From IMG/VR virus record IMGVR_UViG_3300046683_000683, positions 1 through 45,591 of that record: DNA of 45,591 nt; one strand, 5' to 3'. The stretch comes from a virus. The notes below the pieces were generated by a model that was given only the letters and a program-made list of their open reading frames with translations, was not told where the DNA came from and searched no databases. Every line of letters begins with the position of its first letter. The stretch's first letter is position 1. Positions 1 to 6,244 of the stretch are shown here, piece by piece. The translations under genes and the position numbers were made by a program.

Positions 1-211
1 TCTCGACCGGAAGAAACGCGACGTCTGAACTCTTGAGCGAGAGGAAGCCATGCGTCTCGCCGAGCTCGCAAGCGAGAACAAGAGGCTCCATGCCGGCTTT
101 CTTCAACGACGCAATGCTTCTCGTCTTGCCGGCGCCTGCCGGACCGTACGAGAGCACTGTGCCGAAGGAGGCATTGAGCTGACCTGTTCTCTGAAGCTTC
201 GGAAGGGTCAT
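1..211 (-). CDS. Sak4-like RecA-fold ATPase, C-terminus beyond window
   Basis: Only the first 70 residues lie in the window; the gene runs off the left edge, so no stop is visible. The ATG is at 211-209, three bases after the upstream stop. A Walker A motif, GPAGAGKTRS, follows a short N-terminal strand (TVLSY), then comes LVLACELGETHGFLSL. This order fits the AAA_24/Sak4 group of phage nucleotide-binding proteins, which act as RecA-like single-strand annealing or recombination mediators. The neighbouring Cas4-like nuclease and DnaQ-like exonuclease support a recombination/replication role. The assignment to Sak4 rather than another small P-loop ATPase is inference from about a quarter of the protein. 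Confidence 0.7.
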   Translation of the reverse strand, partial: MTLPKLQRTGQLNASFGTVLSYGPAGAGKTRSIASLKKAGMEPLVLACELGETHGFLSLKSSDVAFLPVE

Positions 212-214
212 CTT

Positions 215-460
215 CTACCGAAGCTTCACATGCCCGCTCGTGGCGACGCGGGCGGAGAGATCGGCTCGAAGCGTCGTCTCGTACGCACGAGTCGCTGCTG
301 CGATCTTCTTGTCCACGACGGCTTGGGCAGCGTAGACCTCGAGCCGTGCGGCTTGCTCTTGGTCCAAGGAGAACTTGATCGGATCGACCGGCGCTGCTGC
401 CGCCCTCGACGACGACTTCATCGGCACGACTCGGCTTCTCACGGCGTTGCTGTTCTTCAC
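215..460 (-). CDS. Small hypothetical protein (81 aa)
   Basis: The GTG at 460 is chosen because AAGGAG lies seven bases upstream; an upstream GTG at 604 would overlap the nuclease gene and adds residues with poor coding character. The protein has a basic, Ala-rich N-terminus and a helical Glu/Ala/Arg-rich C-terminal half (FSLDQEQAARLEVYAAQAVV). It ends three bases before the ATPase start, so the two are probably co-translated. No family is recognised. The position between a Cas4-like nuclease and a Sak4-like ATPase hints at an accessory recombination role, which is inference only. Confidence 0.6.
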   Translation of the reverse strand: MKNSNAVRSRVVPMKSSSRAAAAPVDPIKFSLDQEQAARLEVYAAQAVVDKKIAAATRAYETTLRADLSARVATSGHVKLR

Positions 461-579
461 GTCCTTGCTCCTTGCGAGGCGGTGAGCGTGGCGCACGCCA
501 CCCTGCTCGCAGTTGCGGGGTTTGAGAGAGACGAAGTAGCCGGAAACCCCAACCGAGTACTTCGTAGTTTGAGCTCGTG

Positions 580-1521
580 TCACGCCTGCTGCTCCGCTCG
601 CCACTTCTCATCGAGCTCCTCTTGAGCAGCAGTGATGTAGTCCGGATCTTTCTCGACGTACAGCTGACGCCGCGCCGGCGTGTCCTTCAGACAGAGATCC
701 CGCATGGGACACGTGCCGTAGCGGAAGCAGTGCTCCGGGTTCTTGGGAAAGACAACCTTCCAGTCCTCGCCGGCATCCACGCGGTCGTGAGCGGAGCGAA
801 TGCGTCGGCCGTATTCGACGAACTCTTTCTCGAACTCCTCGAGCTCCTCGTCGCTGCGCGTGAACTGCTCTCTCGCGTACTGCGGAACTTTCGTCTTCAC
901 CAGGAGGTCGATGATTGCTCCTTGGATTCTGATCGGCTCGCCTCCTGCGGCTTCGCTCTCGGCCGAGAGGTACTTGCTGAGACCGTAGATGTACGAGGTG
1001 AGCTGGACGTCCATTTCGTACTTCATCAAGTCTCGAGGATCCATCTTGCCGGCTGTCTTGTAGTCGACGAGCCAGAGGCTTCCTTGTGAGCTGCTGAGGT
1101 TGTCCGCACGGCCGCGAAGCCAGACGCCGGTCTTGATTCCGACTTCAACCGTAAACTCGATCTCCTGATTCAGCGGCGCCCACAGGCCTCGAACGTCTGC
1201 TCCCCAGTGCTCGACGTAGCCGCGGAGCAAGTCTTCCGCGATCACTGAGGCCTGGTTGAGGTGCATGTCTTGAAACGTAGTCGAGGGTCCGGAGCGTTCG
1301 GTGATGACTGCCTTCGTGATGTTGACCGCCGCTTCGATATCTCCTCCCTGCTCGGCGTCGTGGAAGAGCGCGAGTCCGGCATGTACTGCATGGCCGATCT
1401 CCGGCGCAGCCCGTCTCATCGGACTCTCGATTCTCTCGACTCTCTCCCAACCATACAGCCGATTGCAGTTCAACCACGTCTTCAGCGAAGACTGATTGAG
1501 CACGATTGGTCTAGTAGACAT
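580..1521 (-). CDS. Cas4/RecB-like PD-(D/E)XK exonuclease with Fe-S cysteines
   Basis: 313 aa. The ATG at 1521 overlaps the exonuclease stop by 11 bases. RecB-family nuclease motifs are visible: His44 in EIGHAVH, the GRAD motif (Asp140) and LVDYKT (Asp153, Lys155). Cys19 in the N-terminus plus Cys265, Cys271 and Cys277 near the C-terminus form the four-cysteine pattern that holds a 4Fe-4S cluster in Cas4 and AddB. Family members degrade or resect DNA ends. There is no CRISPR array or cas1 in the window, so this is a phage recombination/replication nuclease rather than an adaptation enzyme. It is in one operon with the DnaQ-like exonuclease and the Sak4-like ATPase. Confidence 0.88.
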   Translation of the reverse strand: MSTRPIVLNQSSLKTWLNCNRLYGWERVERIESPMRRAAPEIGHAVHAGLALFHDAEQGGDIEAAVNITKAVITERSGPSTTFQDMHLNQASVIAEDLLRGYVEHWGADVRGLWAPLNQEIEFTVEVGIKTGVWLRGRADNLSSSQGSLWLVDYKTAGKMDPRDLMKYEMDVQLTSYIYGLSKYLSAESEAAGGEPIRIQGAIIDLLVKTKVPQYAREQFTRSDEELEEFEKEFVEYGRRIRSAHDRVDAGEDWKVVFPKNPEHCFRYGTCPMRDLCLKDTPARRQLYVEKDPDYITAAQEELDEKWRAEQQA

Positions 1522-2311
1522 CCTGGTCTCTCCTGTCGAGCTCCTCTTGGACGATCTTGATAACGTGCCTCGAGAAGTCTTGGCGGAGCATCCAGTCCAA
1601 GAAGCCTCGTTCCACCGTGCGAATGTCTCGGCCGTTGTTCTTGCTGAAGGTGAAGATGTAGCGATCCCCGCGGAGCATGAACTTGCCCTCGGGATCCGCG
1701 AAGCCGGCAGGAATCTGCTCGAAGCACGCAGCGTGGATCTCGTCGACTGTCTGCGGAAGGCTCTCGCTGCCAGGAAGCTTCTCCAGCCCAATCAACAGCT
1801 GCTGCTCGAGAACTGCCAGCGTCGTCTCGACGTCGGCAAGCGCGCGATGAGACTCTTCTGCTTCAGAATTGAGGTAGTGCTGAGCTGCCGCCGTCAGCGT
1901 TCGAGGTGACTGCATCTGGAAGATTCTGTAGACATCCACGTACTTCGTCTCGTCGGTGAAGATCGAGCTCGAGTCCAGCTTCGCTCGCTCAAACTCTGCT
2001 TTCAGCAGCGGCACGTCGAACTTCCGAACGTTGAAGCCAGCGATGTCGCAGCCAACAAAACCCTTCGCCAACTCCTTCGCGAGCTCCGCGAACTTCGGAG
2101 CAGCTGCTACGTCTGCGTCCTTGATCCCGTGGATTGCTGTGGCTTCGGCTGGAATCGGAATGCCAGGATTGACAAGCTGAGAGTATGACTTCGACCCTCC
2201 GCCCGGATACAGCTTCACGAGTCCGATCTCCACAATTCTGTCGAGCTTCGGCATTGGCCCTGTGCTCTCAAGATCGAAGCACACCAGCGGACGACTGAGC
2301 TCAAGCTTCAT
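1511..2311 (-). CDS. DnaQ-like 3'-5' exonuclease (DEDDh) with C-terminal extension
   Basis: 266 aa. The ATG at 2311 follows AAGGAG with a seven-base spacer; the TTG one codon earlier is less likely. The DEDDh residues are all present: Asp13 and Glu15 in CFDLES, Asp99 in FNVRKFDVPLL, and His155/Asp160 in HRALADVE. This predicts an active 3'-5' exonuclease of the DnaQ/epsilon type used for proofreading or end trimming. The last 90 residues continue beyond the exonuclease fold and are not recognised. The gene overlaps the membrane peptide gene upstream and the nuclease gene downstream, giving a tight translationally coupled operon. Confidence 0.92.
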   Translation of the reverse strand: MKLELSRPLVCFDLESTGPMPKLDRIVEIGLVKLYPGGGSKSYSQLVNPGIPIPAEATAIHGIKDADVAAAPKFAELAKELAKGFVGCDIAGFNVRKFDVPLLKAEFERAKLDSSSIFTDETKYVDVYRIFQMQSPRTLTAAAQHYLNSEAEESHRALADVETTLAVLEQQLLIGLEKLPGSESLPQTVDEIHAACFEQIPAGFADPEGKFMLRGDRYIFTFSKNNGRDIRTVERGFLDWMLRQDFSRHVIKIVQEELDRRDQDVY

Positions 2312-2459
2312 CAATCTTCTCCTTGCTCCATTCCGGCCGTCGAGCGATGTAGACTCCTCGCTGCCGCCGGCGCTTCAGTGCTCGCAGCGCTGCTCTCACG
2401 AGAACGACGATCGTCAAGGGCGATGAGAAAATCACCGCCAGCGGCAGCCAAATGCTCAC
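2301..2459 (-). CDS. Small single-span membrane protein (52 aa)
   Basis: Read directly from the reverse strand. A GTG at 2459 is preceded by GAGGA at an eight-base spacing. The peptide starts with a hydrophobic segment (IWLPLAVIFSSPLTIVVLV) that can cross the membrane once, followed by a strongly basic stretch (RALKRRRQRG) expected to stay in the cytoplasm. It overlaps the exonuclease start by 11 bases. A competing frame here gives a longer ORF with no ribosome site and antisense-like composition. The function is unknown; a superinfection or membrane-anchoring role would be guesswork. Confidence 0.6.
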   Translation of the reverse strand: MSIWLPLAVIFSSPLTIVVLVRAALRALKRRRQRGVYIARRPEWSKEKIDEA

Positions 2460-2521
2460 AGGGTTGGTCCTCGGGAAAGTGGGAGAAGCGCCTGGCGCGA
2501 GCCACTCCTCCCACGAAGTCT

Positions 2522-3229
2522 TTAGTTGCCTTCGACTCCAGACTCGGCTTCGCTGGCCTCCATCGTCGGCTGCGGCTCGTACGCCGTGGGATCGTCAACT
2601 CCGGCCTCTCGGAACGCCTCTCGCCGCTCGTAGCACGTGCCACACCGACCGCAGTGAATCTCTTCGCCGCGGTAGCAGGAGTACGTCGCCTCGAACGGCA
2701 CGCCGAGCTTCGCACCGAGCCGAACGATGTCCGTCTTCGTCTGATATGCGAACAGCGCGCGCAGCTCGACATCCGTGGCGAGGTAGAGCGCCTGGCGCGC
2801 GGCGTCGATGAAGTCCGGTCGGCAATCCGGATAGATGGGATGATCTCCGGCGTGAGCCGCGTAGGCGACTTGCCGCGCGCCGATCGCTTGAGCATACGCT
2901 CCGGCGATGGAGATGAGCAGCATGTTCCTATTCGGCACGACGGTCAGCGCCATGCTGGGATCGGCGTAGTGGCCCTCGGGAACATCGACGTTCTGTCCGA
3001 CTTGCGAGCTCCTCGCCTGCTCGAACACCGGAGCGAGCGCGGAGTCTGCGTTGACGACGACGAGCGGGCACTCGGCCGCTTCCGCGATCTGCTCGGCCGC
3101 CGCCAGCTCGACGTTGTGCCGCTGGCCGTAGTTCACGGCGAGAGGAAAACACTCGATCCGATCTGCCTTGAGCTTGTACAGCAGGACCGTTGAATCCAGT
3201 CCGCCAGAAAGTAGAACAACTGCCTTCAT
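2522..3229 (-). CDS. queC: 7-cyano-7-deazaguanine synthase
   Basis: 235 aa, typical QueC length. It makes preQ0 from 7-carboxy-7-deazaguanine, ammonia and ATP. The PP-loop ATP motif SGGLDS lies at residues 8-13, and the zinc site CYRGEEIHCGRCGTC (Cys185, 193, 196, 199) is intact. The ATG at 3229 has AAGGAG eight bases upstream. In phages, QueC normally supplies preQ0 for 7-deazaguanine modification of the phage genome, which protects it from restriction enzymes. QueD, QueE, FolE and the transglycosylase DpdA are not in this window, so whether the base goes into DNA or tRNA cannot be decided here. Confidence 0.95.
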   Translation of the reverse strand: MKAVVLLSGGLDSTVLLYKLKADRIECFPLAVNYGQRHNVELAAAEQIAEAAECPLVVVNADSALAPVFEQARSSQVGQNVDVPEGHYADPSMALTVVPNRNMLLISIAGAYAQAIGARQVAYAAHAGDHPIYPDCRPDFIDAARQALYLATDVELRALFAYQTKTDIVRLGAKLGVPFEATYSCYRGEEIHCGRCGTCYERREAFREAGVDDPTAYEPQPTMEASEAESGVEGN

Positions 3230-3326
3230 GCTAAGACTCCTTGCTTCGTTGTGAGGAGAAAAGAAAAGGGAGAGCGTAAACGACCGCTCTCCCAAGAGGG
3301 AACGACGGCGGCGAAGCCGCTGCCGC

Positions 3327-3761
3327 TTAGATCGTGATGCCGAGCTCGGCGGCGCGGGCGAGGATCATCTTCTGCGCTTCCCGCTTCGCCTTGTTCCGCT
3401 CGCTCATGCGCTCCTTGACTTCCGGCTTGGAGCGGTAGGCCTTCATCTTCTCCTTCACCTCCGGCCGCGCGTTGCGCTCGCGCTGACGGATCTTCTGCGC
3501 TTCCTTCTGCTCCGGCGTCAGATTGTGCTTCTTGCCGGCGTGATACTCGCGCTGGCGTTCGCGCTGAGCCTTGAGCTTCGCGAGCTGCTCGCGGACTTCG
3601 TCGGCGGACATCGTCGCAACCGACTCGCGAATCTTGTCCAGGATCGGCTTCGAGGCCTGTGACTGCGTCGCGGCGGGAGCGGCCGAAGCCGCGGGAGTCT
3701 TCGCCGGCGCGGGCGCGGCGGCGGGCTTGTTCTGCGTGCTCTTGTTCGGGAGTGGCGGCAT
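3327..3761 (-). CDS. Basic repeat-containing protein, probably nucleic-acid binding
   Basis: 144 aa from the ATG at 3761, preceded by AGGAAGAG. The first 50 residues are an Ala/Pro-rich, probably disordered segment. The rest is a highly charged helical region with imperfect repeats of the form RPEVKEKMKAYRSKPEVKER. The C-terminal half resembles the 75-residue protein at 6624-6851: both have ELxxxxxKLxAQR, a Lys/Arg-rich helix and the end ELGITI / KLGLTLK. High Lys/Arg content suggests DNA or RNA binding, for example a histone-like or scaffold role. It lies 97 bases upstream of queC with a promoter (3812-3841) just before it. Confidence 0.75.
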   Translation of the reverse strand: MPPLPNKSTQNKPAAAPAPAKTPAASAAPAATQSQASKPILDKIRESVATMSADEVREQLAKLKAQRERQREYHAGKKHNLTPEQKEAQKIRQRERNARPEVKEKMKAYRSKPEVKERMSERNKAKREAQKMILARAAELGITI

Positions 3762-3811
3762 CTTGATCTCTTCCTTTCGTTTCAACGTCGTTCGTGCGGC
3801 GACTTGAGAAC

Positions 3812-3841
3812 ATCATATTGAATCGCGCTCAGTTGAGGCAA
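3812..3841 (-). promoter_or_regulatory. Promoter for the queC operon with GGACGTCC site
   Basis: On the minus strand TTGCCT (3841-3836), an 18-base spacer and TATGAT (3817-3812) form a sigma70-like promoter. The palindrome GGACGTCC lies one base upstream of the -35 box (3843-3850), with a second copy at 3863-3870. The arrangement is the same as at 4165-4203 and 44991-45027. Transcription would start near 3804, about 43 bases before the ATG at 3761. Confidence 0.6.
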
Positions 3842-3842
3842 C

Positions 3843-3870
3843 GGACGTCCTGCCGAATTTTAGGACGTCC
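3843..3870. repeat. GGACGTCC palindromes, left cluster
   Basis: Two perfect GGACGTCC copies at 3843-3850 and 3863-3870. The second belongs to the 12-base repeat TTTAGGACGTCC, which recurs at 4247-4258. They sit upstream of the promoter at 3812-3841 and overlap the end of the 97-residue gene, so they look like operator sites. Confidence 0.6.
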
Positions 3871-4153
3871 GGGATTCTGCGGTCGCCGTTGTCGTGACGT
3901 GCTTGGTCCTCGCTGCGATGTCCACGTTCTCGAGAGTCTCGTTCTGCCGATTGCCGTCTCGCCAGAAGGGAAAAAGATCGAGCTCGCTCCAGTCGTCAGG
4001 AGCAACGCCGAACTTCTTCCATGCGAGCCAGGCTAAAACCGTACAGCAGCTGCCGTCCGCGAAGACGGCTAGGCGGGATTCTGTGAAGACGCTCCGACCC
4101 CTACGCACCGGCTCGATGAAACGCACTGGAGTTGCTGCGAGATCGCGGAGCAT
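3860..4153 (-). CDS. Orphan protein (97 aa), start uncertain
   Basis: The reading frame has clear coding character in its middle (for example DDWSELDLFPFWRDG and LENVDIAARTK) and is Trp-rich. No ribosome site precedes the ATG at 4153. However, a promoter with its -10 box at 4170-4165 would place the transcript start within a few bases of this ATG, so leaderless translation is possible. The central part faintly recalls Vsr-type nucleases (AVFADG, FWRD), but the catalytic Asp and His are absent, so I do not assign that function. GGACGTCC clusters flank it on both sides. Confidence 0.5.
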   Translation of the reverse strand: MLRDLAATPVRFIEPVRRGRSVFTESRLAVFADGSCCTVLAWLAWKKFGVAPDDWSELDLFPFWRDGNRQNETLENVDIAARTKHVTTTATAESRTS

Positions 4154-4164
4154 TCGAGGCAGGG

Positions 4165-4203
4165 ATTGTAGTTCATTTCAAAGCGTCTGAGCAAGGGACG
4201 TCC
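4165..4203 (-). promoter_or_regulatory. Promoter with abutting GGACGTCC operator
   Basis: Reading the minus strand: GGACGTCC (4203-4196), one base, TTGCTC (4194-4189), an 18-base spacer and TACAAT (4170-4165). The geometry is identical to the promoter before the basic repeat protein. The -10 box is good and the -35 box poor, which is typical of a promoter that needs an activator bound next to the -35. It points at the ATG at 4153. Confidence 0.55.
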
Positions 4204-4258
4204 GACGTTCAACGTCCTACTGACAGGACGTCTGGACGTCCAGTGATTTAGGACGTCC
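4196..4258. repeat. GGACGTCC palindromes, right cluster
   Basis: Perfect copies lie at 4196-4203, 4234-4241 and 4251-4258. A 7/8 copy is at 4226-4233 and a partial one is near 4211. The copy nearest the promoter has the same spacing to the -35 box as in the left cluster; the rest extend upstream, as expected for a multi-site operator. Confidence 0.6.
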
Positions 4259-4281
4259 TGCGGCTACGCTGCTCCGCGGCT

Positions 4282-4476
4282 TCACTCAGCCTTTTTCTGA
4301 TTCCACGGATGGCACAAGCAGCGACACACGGCGAACCAGCCGTAGCGCACTCCGGGCCTCGCGGCTTCGCTGCTGCACCGTTCATGCTGAGCAGCTCGGT
4401 AGCGTAGCGCCTCGCCGACCTCGTTCGGCTCGCTGCACTCGACCGATTTGTACGGTGTTCGCTTCGGCTTCGCCAT
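4282..4476 (-). CDS. Small Cys/His-rich protein (64 aa)
   Basis: The ATG at 4476 follows TGGAGGTG at a good distance. The protein starts with a basic stretch (MAKPKRTPYKS). It carries Cys and His residues in two groups, around HERCSS and in the C-terminal CRCLCH, consistent with one small zinc site. Similar short proteins ending in CxCxCH are common and uncharacterised in actinophages and environmental phages. It is co-transcribed with the 63-residue gene upstream (26-base gap). The function is unknown. Confidence 0.7.
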   Translation of the reverse strand: MAKPKRTPYKSVECSEPNEVGEALRYRAAQHERCSSEAARPGVRYGWFAVCRCLCHPWNQKKAE

Positions 4477-4501
4477 CGAAGACACCTCCAGACCCATCAT
4501 C

Positions 4502-4693
4502 TCAGCTCGCGAGGACTTCGTCAAGCTCCTCCTCGACAAGCGAGACGTCGGCAGCATCAACGAGCCGCGGCGCAGCCTCGCCCTCGAGCTGGACGAGAAG
4601 ACGAAGACCCTCCGCCAGCGAGACGCTCAGCATGAGCACTCGACCGACACGGCCAAGCCGACCGAAGCGAACGACCGAACCTTCACGAAGCAC
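4502..4693 (-). CDS. Small beta-rich hypothetical protein (63 aa)
   Basis: A GTG start at 4693 has a perfect AGGAGG six bases upstream. The sequence alternates hydrophobic and polar residues (GSVVRFGRLG, VLMLSVSLAEGLRLLVQLEG), then has an acidic helix (SLVEEELDEVLAS), so a small beta-barrel is likely. It is the first gene of the leftward operon after the divergent control region. A degenerate GGACGTTG site followed by TTGCTT lies just upstream (4751-4736) and may be a weak member of the promoter family. No function is recognised. Confidence 0.7.
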   Translation of the reverse strand: MLREGSVVRFGRLGRVGRVLMLSVSLAEGLRLLVQLEGEAAPRLVDAADVSLVEEELDEVLAS

Positions 4694-4841
4694 AACGAAC
4701 CTCCTGAGTCAAGAATCTCAGCTCGTCGAGGCTGAAAGCAACCCAACGTCCGGGAGCACGGCGCTTCGCGCTTAGATTACTTTCTCGAGCAGCTAAGTCT
4801 TCTCGCGGCGTCTTAGTCGACTACTCTGCTCAACATTCTCA

Positions 4842-4904
4842 CCGGCGGCGCTGACGTTGACATCGGCCGGCTTACCGTCGGTAAGCTGTCAGCGCAGCCG
4901 CCGG
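4842..4904. repeat. Large imperfect dyad / cruciform
   Basis: The outer arms CCGGCGGC-GCTGAC (4842-4855) and GTCAGC-gca-GCCGCCGG (4888-4904) are complementary apart from a three-base bulge. Nested inside is a perfect 8-bp stem, GCTTACCG (4870-4877) and CGGTAAGC (4879-4886), around a single base. No U-run follows on either strand, so it is not a standard terminator. Confidence 0.65.
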
Positions 4905-5017
4905 CGCTAGGATGCCCTACAAGGCGTTGACACCGCTGCCGACGATGGATCACACGGCGAGCCTCGAGATCGTCGCTCCTGAGCGAAGTCGGTGCTGAAC
5001 TCGGAGTTCATCTTCGG

Positions 5018-5036
5018 CATCATCATTATATACGCG
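5018..5036 (-). promoter_or_regulatory. Repeated -10-like element, copy 1
   Basis: The 19-mer CATCATCATTATATACGCG recurs at 5341-5359 with one change (A to G). On the minus strand it contains TATAAT (5030-5025) in the context CGCGTATATAATGATGATG. No TTGACA-like -35 lies at the usual distance, so the conserved flanks may be the recognition element. It is a candidate promoter for the leftward operon. Confidence 0.4.
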
Positions 5037-5243
5037 CCGCCGCGCTTCGTAGCCGGTGGCACTTACTTACCGTTGCCACTCCGCCGCTGCGCTCGGCGTA
5101 ACTCCTTACTCGCTCAACTCCTTGCGCCACGGCGCAGCTGTCGCTTCGCAGGATCGCTCAGGAGCCGGTGACACTCGTGCCGACGCGCAATCACACGCCG
5201 AAGGCGACGATTGGCGATCCTGGGGCAACGTCGAGCGCCGCTC

Positions 5244-5497
5244 GTAACTTGTTGATTCTAAAGGAGTTACGGACTTTTACTAAGTCTCTCCAAGACGTTG
5301 ATTCTAAACGACTTACGCGGCTACGCCGCTGCCGAAGGCGCATCATCATTGTATACGCGGTCGCCGAACTTCTTCCGCTGAGACTTAGACGAAGTGCTTC
5401 TAAGTCGTTGATTCTACATAGGTTATAACTTTCTCTAAATACTTTGTAACCTATTGATTCTAAAAGACTTCCGAGGACGACTTTTCTCTAGAAAAGT
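5244..5497. repeat. Hairpin array with conserved TTGATTCTA
   Basis: TTGATTCTA occurs at 5252-5260, 5298-5306, 5408-5416 and 5454-5462. Each copy lies next to or inside an inverted repeat of different sequence: CGTAACT/AGTTACG around the first, TAAGTC/GACTTA around the second, GACTTAGA/TCTAAGTC before the third, ATAGGTTA/TAACCTAT (5418-5425/5447-5454) between the third and fourth. ACTTTTCT/AGAAAAGT (5480-5487/5490-5497) follows. The core is constant while the stems vary. Confidence 0.55.
5341..5359 (-). promoter_or_regulatory. Repeated -10-like element, copy 2
   Basis: CATCATCATTGTATACGCG, 18 of 19 bases identical to 5018-5036. On the minus strand the box reads TACAAT (5353-5348). See the first copy. 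Confidence 0.4.
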
Positions 5498-5525
5498 TGA
5501 CGTCCGACGTGCCACGGCCTATTAT
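5497..5525 (+). promoter_or_regulatory. Promoter of the rightward operon
   Basis: TTGACG (5497-5502), a 17-base spacer and TATTAT (5520-5525) match the sigma70 consensus at five of six positions each. A perfect 8-bp hairpin (5480-5497) ends at its -35 box. Transcription would begin near 5532, giving a leader of about 540 bases before the HTH gene at 6074. Confidence 0.65.
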
Positions 5526-5611
5526 TGTGTTCGTAGGGCAGGGACAACAAGGACGGCGCAGACGGCAGGCAACGCAGCCACCGAGTCAAGCGCCAACAGG
5601 ATCGGGACGAG

Positions 5612-5761
5612 ATGGAAGCGCCACAAGGCGGCTCGAGTCCCCCGAGACCGAAGCAGCGACGACACGGGGTGGACGTGTCAGTCGCGAGTCGTGCGGGCCT
5701 AAGCCGCGCGGCGAAGAACATCGGTGCAAGATTCAAGGCGCGGCTGGTTAGCGAGGCTTGA
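5612..5761 (+). CDS. Possible small basic protein (49 aa)
   Basis: The ATG at 5612 opens a 49-residue frame, MEAPQGGSSPPRPK onward, with a basic C-terminal helix (SRAAKNIGARFKARLV). No clear ribosome site is present; GGGACGAG lies just upstream. Its stop falls in a stem-loop (GCGAGGC 5751-5757 with GCCTCGC 5781-5787). It may be a real leader-encoded peptide or chance coding in a structured leader. Confidence 0.3.
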   Translation: MEAPQGGSSPPRPKQRRHGVDVSVASRAGLSRAAKNIGARFKARLVSEA

Positions 5762-5911
5762 GATACAAAACCTCAGGCATGCCTCGCGGCGTGCGCGAAC
5801 GAATTGCTTCCGAGCGGTGCAGGATCCCGCGAAACAACAACACGACTCGGCGCAAACGGCCGAGCGTTTGAGACGGGAAAATCTCCAACAACCCCAAGAC
5901 GTGCGGACGCT

Positions 5912-5932
5912 ACGAGGGCCGTTTGCCCTCGT
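5912..5932 (+). repeat. Perfect 8-bp stem-loop in the leader
   Basis: ACGAGGGC (5912-5919) and GCCCTCGT (5925-5932) enclose a five-base loop. It immediately precedes the long inverted repeat at 5935-6038 and lacks a following U-run. Confidence 0.6.
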
Positions 5933-5934
5933 CG

Positions 5935-6053
5935 CTTCCGTTCGGCGTTCGACTAGCGATTCTAACGCGCTGAATTACTTCGTTCACGGTACAGTAAGCG
6001 CGAGGCTAAGGATTGCGACATCGAACGCCGAACGGAAGTGCGAACTACCGCAC
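5935..6053 (+). ncRNA. Structured leader RNA candidate with 18-bp perfect stem
   Basis: CTTCCGTTCGGCGTTCGA (5935-5952) is perfectly complementary to 6021-6038; in RNA a G-U and a C-G pair extend it to 20 bp. The 68-base interior holds a further nested stem, CGCGCT/AGCGCG, flanked by TAGC/GCTA. Directly after it GTGCG (6038-6042) pairs with CGCAC (6049-6053). Base 6038 belongs to both helices, so the two cannot be fully formed together. The ribosome site AAGGAG of the HTH gene follows at 6062. This looks like an attenuator, a processed small RNA or a protein-binding leader. Confidence 0.5.
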
Positions 6054-6073
6054 TCCATTTCAAGGAGACTCAA

Positions 6074-6238
6074 ATGACGAAGTCTACGAAGAAGAACACG
6101 CTGCGCGGTGACAAGGCTCAGTTCAAGGCCGTCTCAATGTTCCTCGCCGGCAAGTCGGTTCGCGCGATCGCCGAGCACTTCGGCGTCTCGTACGAATGGA
6201 CGCGCCGGGTCGTAACGGGCATCCGCTACTCCTACTAG
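6074..6238 (+). CDS. Small helix-turn-helix DNA-binding protein (54 aa)
   Basis: The ATG at 6074 follows AAGGAG with a six-base spacer. After a Lys-rich N-terminus (MTKSTKKNTLRGDK) comes a homeodomain-like helix-turn-helix: FKAVSMFLAGKSVRAIAEHF then GVSYEWTRRVVTG, with the typical AxxxGVS turn. It ends IRYSY. The protein is little more than the HTH and probably acts as a dimer or with a partner. It is the first well-supported gene of the rightward operon and sits behind an elaborate structured leader, so it is a candidate transcription regulator that may control its own mRNA (inference). Confidence 0.8.
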   Translation: MTKSTKKNTLRGDKAQFKAVSMFLAGKSVRAIAEHFGVSYEWTRRVVTGIRYSY

Positions 6239-6244
6239 ATTCGC

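Larger units (their letters stand above)
4694..5496. other. Divergent control region without a convincing gene
   Basis: No reading frame here combines a ribosome site with coding-like composition on either strand. The stretch contains a large dyad (4842-4904), a 19-base direct repeat with -10-like boxes on the minus strand (5018-5036 and 5341-5359), and a hairpin array carrying TTGATTCTA (5244-5497). It separates the leftward operon from the rightward operon and is a candidate for early promoters and possibly a replication origin; the latter is inference. Confidence 0.5.

Noticed and set aside
2311-2895. 194-codon minus frame overlapping queC
   Set aside because: It is out of frame with queC over most of its length and has Arg/Ser-rich shadow composition; the short membrane protein at 2301-2459 explains the gap better.
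3860-4153. Vsr-like mismatch endonuclease
   Set aside because: AVFADG and FWRD are reminiscent of Vsr/DUF559 folds, but the GRPD Asp and the HGCFWH His are missing and the similarity is only by eye; I kept it as an orphan protein.
5497-5751. 84-codon plus-strand frame in the leader region
   Set aside because: Its start overlaps the -35 box of the promoter at 5497-5525 and the sequence is low-complexity Arg/Gln/Pro; the alternative 49-residue frame at 5612 is somewhat more plausible.
5500-6074. tRNA or tmRNA in the structured leader
   Set aside because: No GGTTCGAxxCC T-arm, no acceptor stem with correct geometry and no CCA; the helices do not form a cloverleaf.
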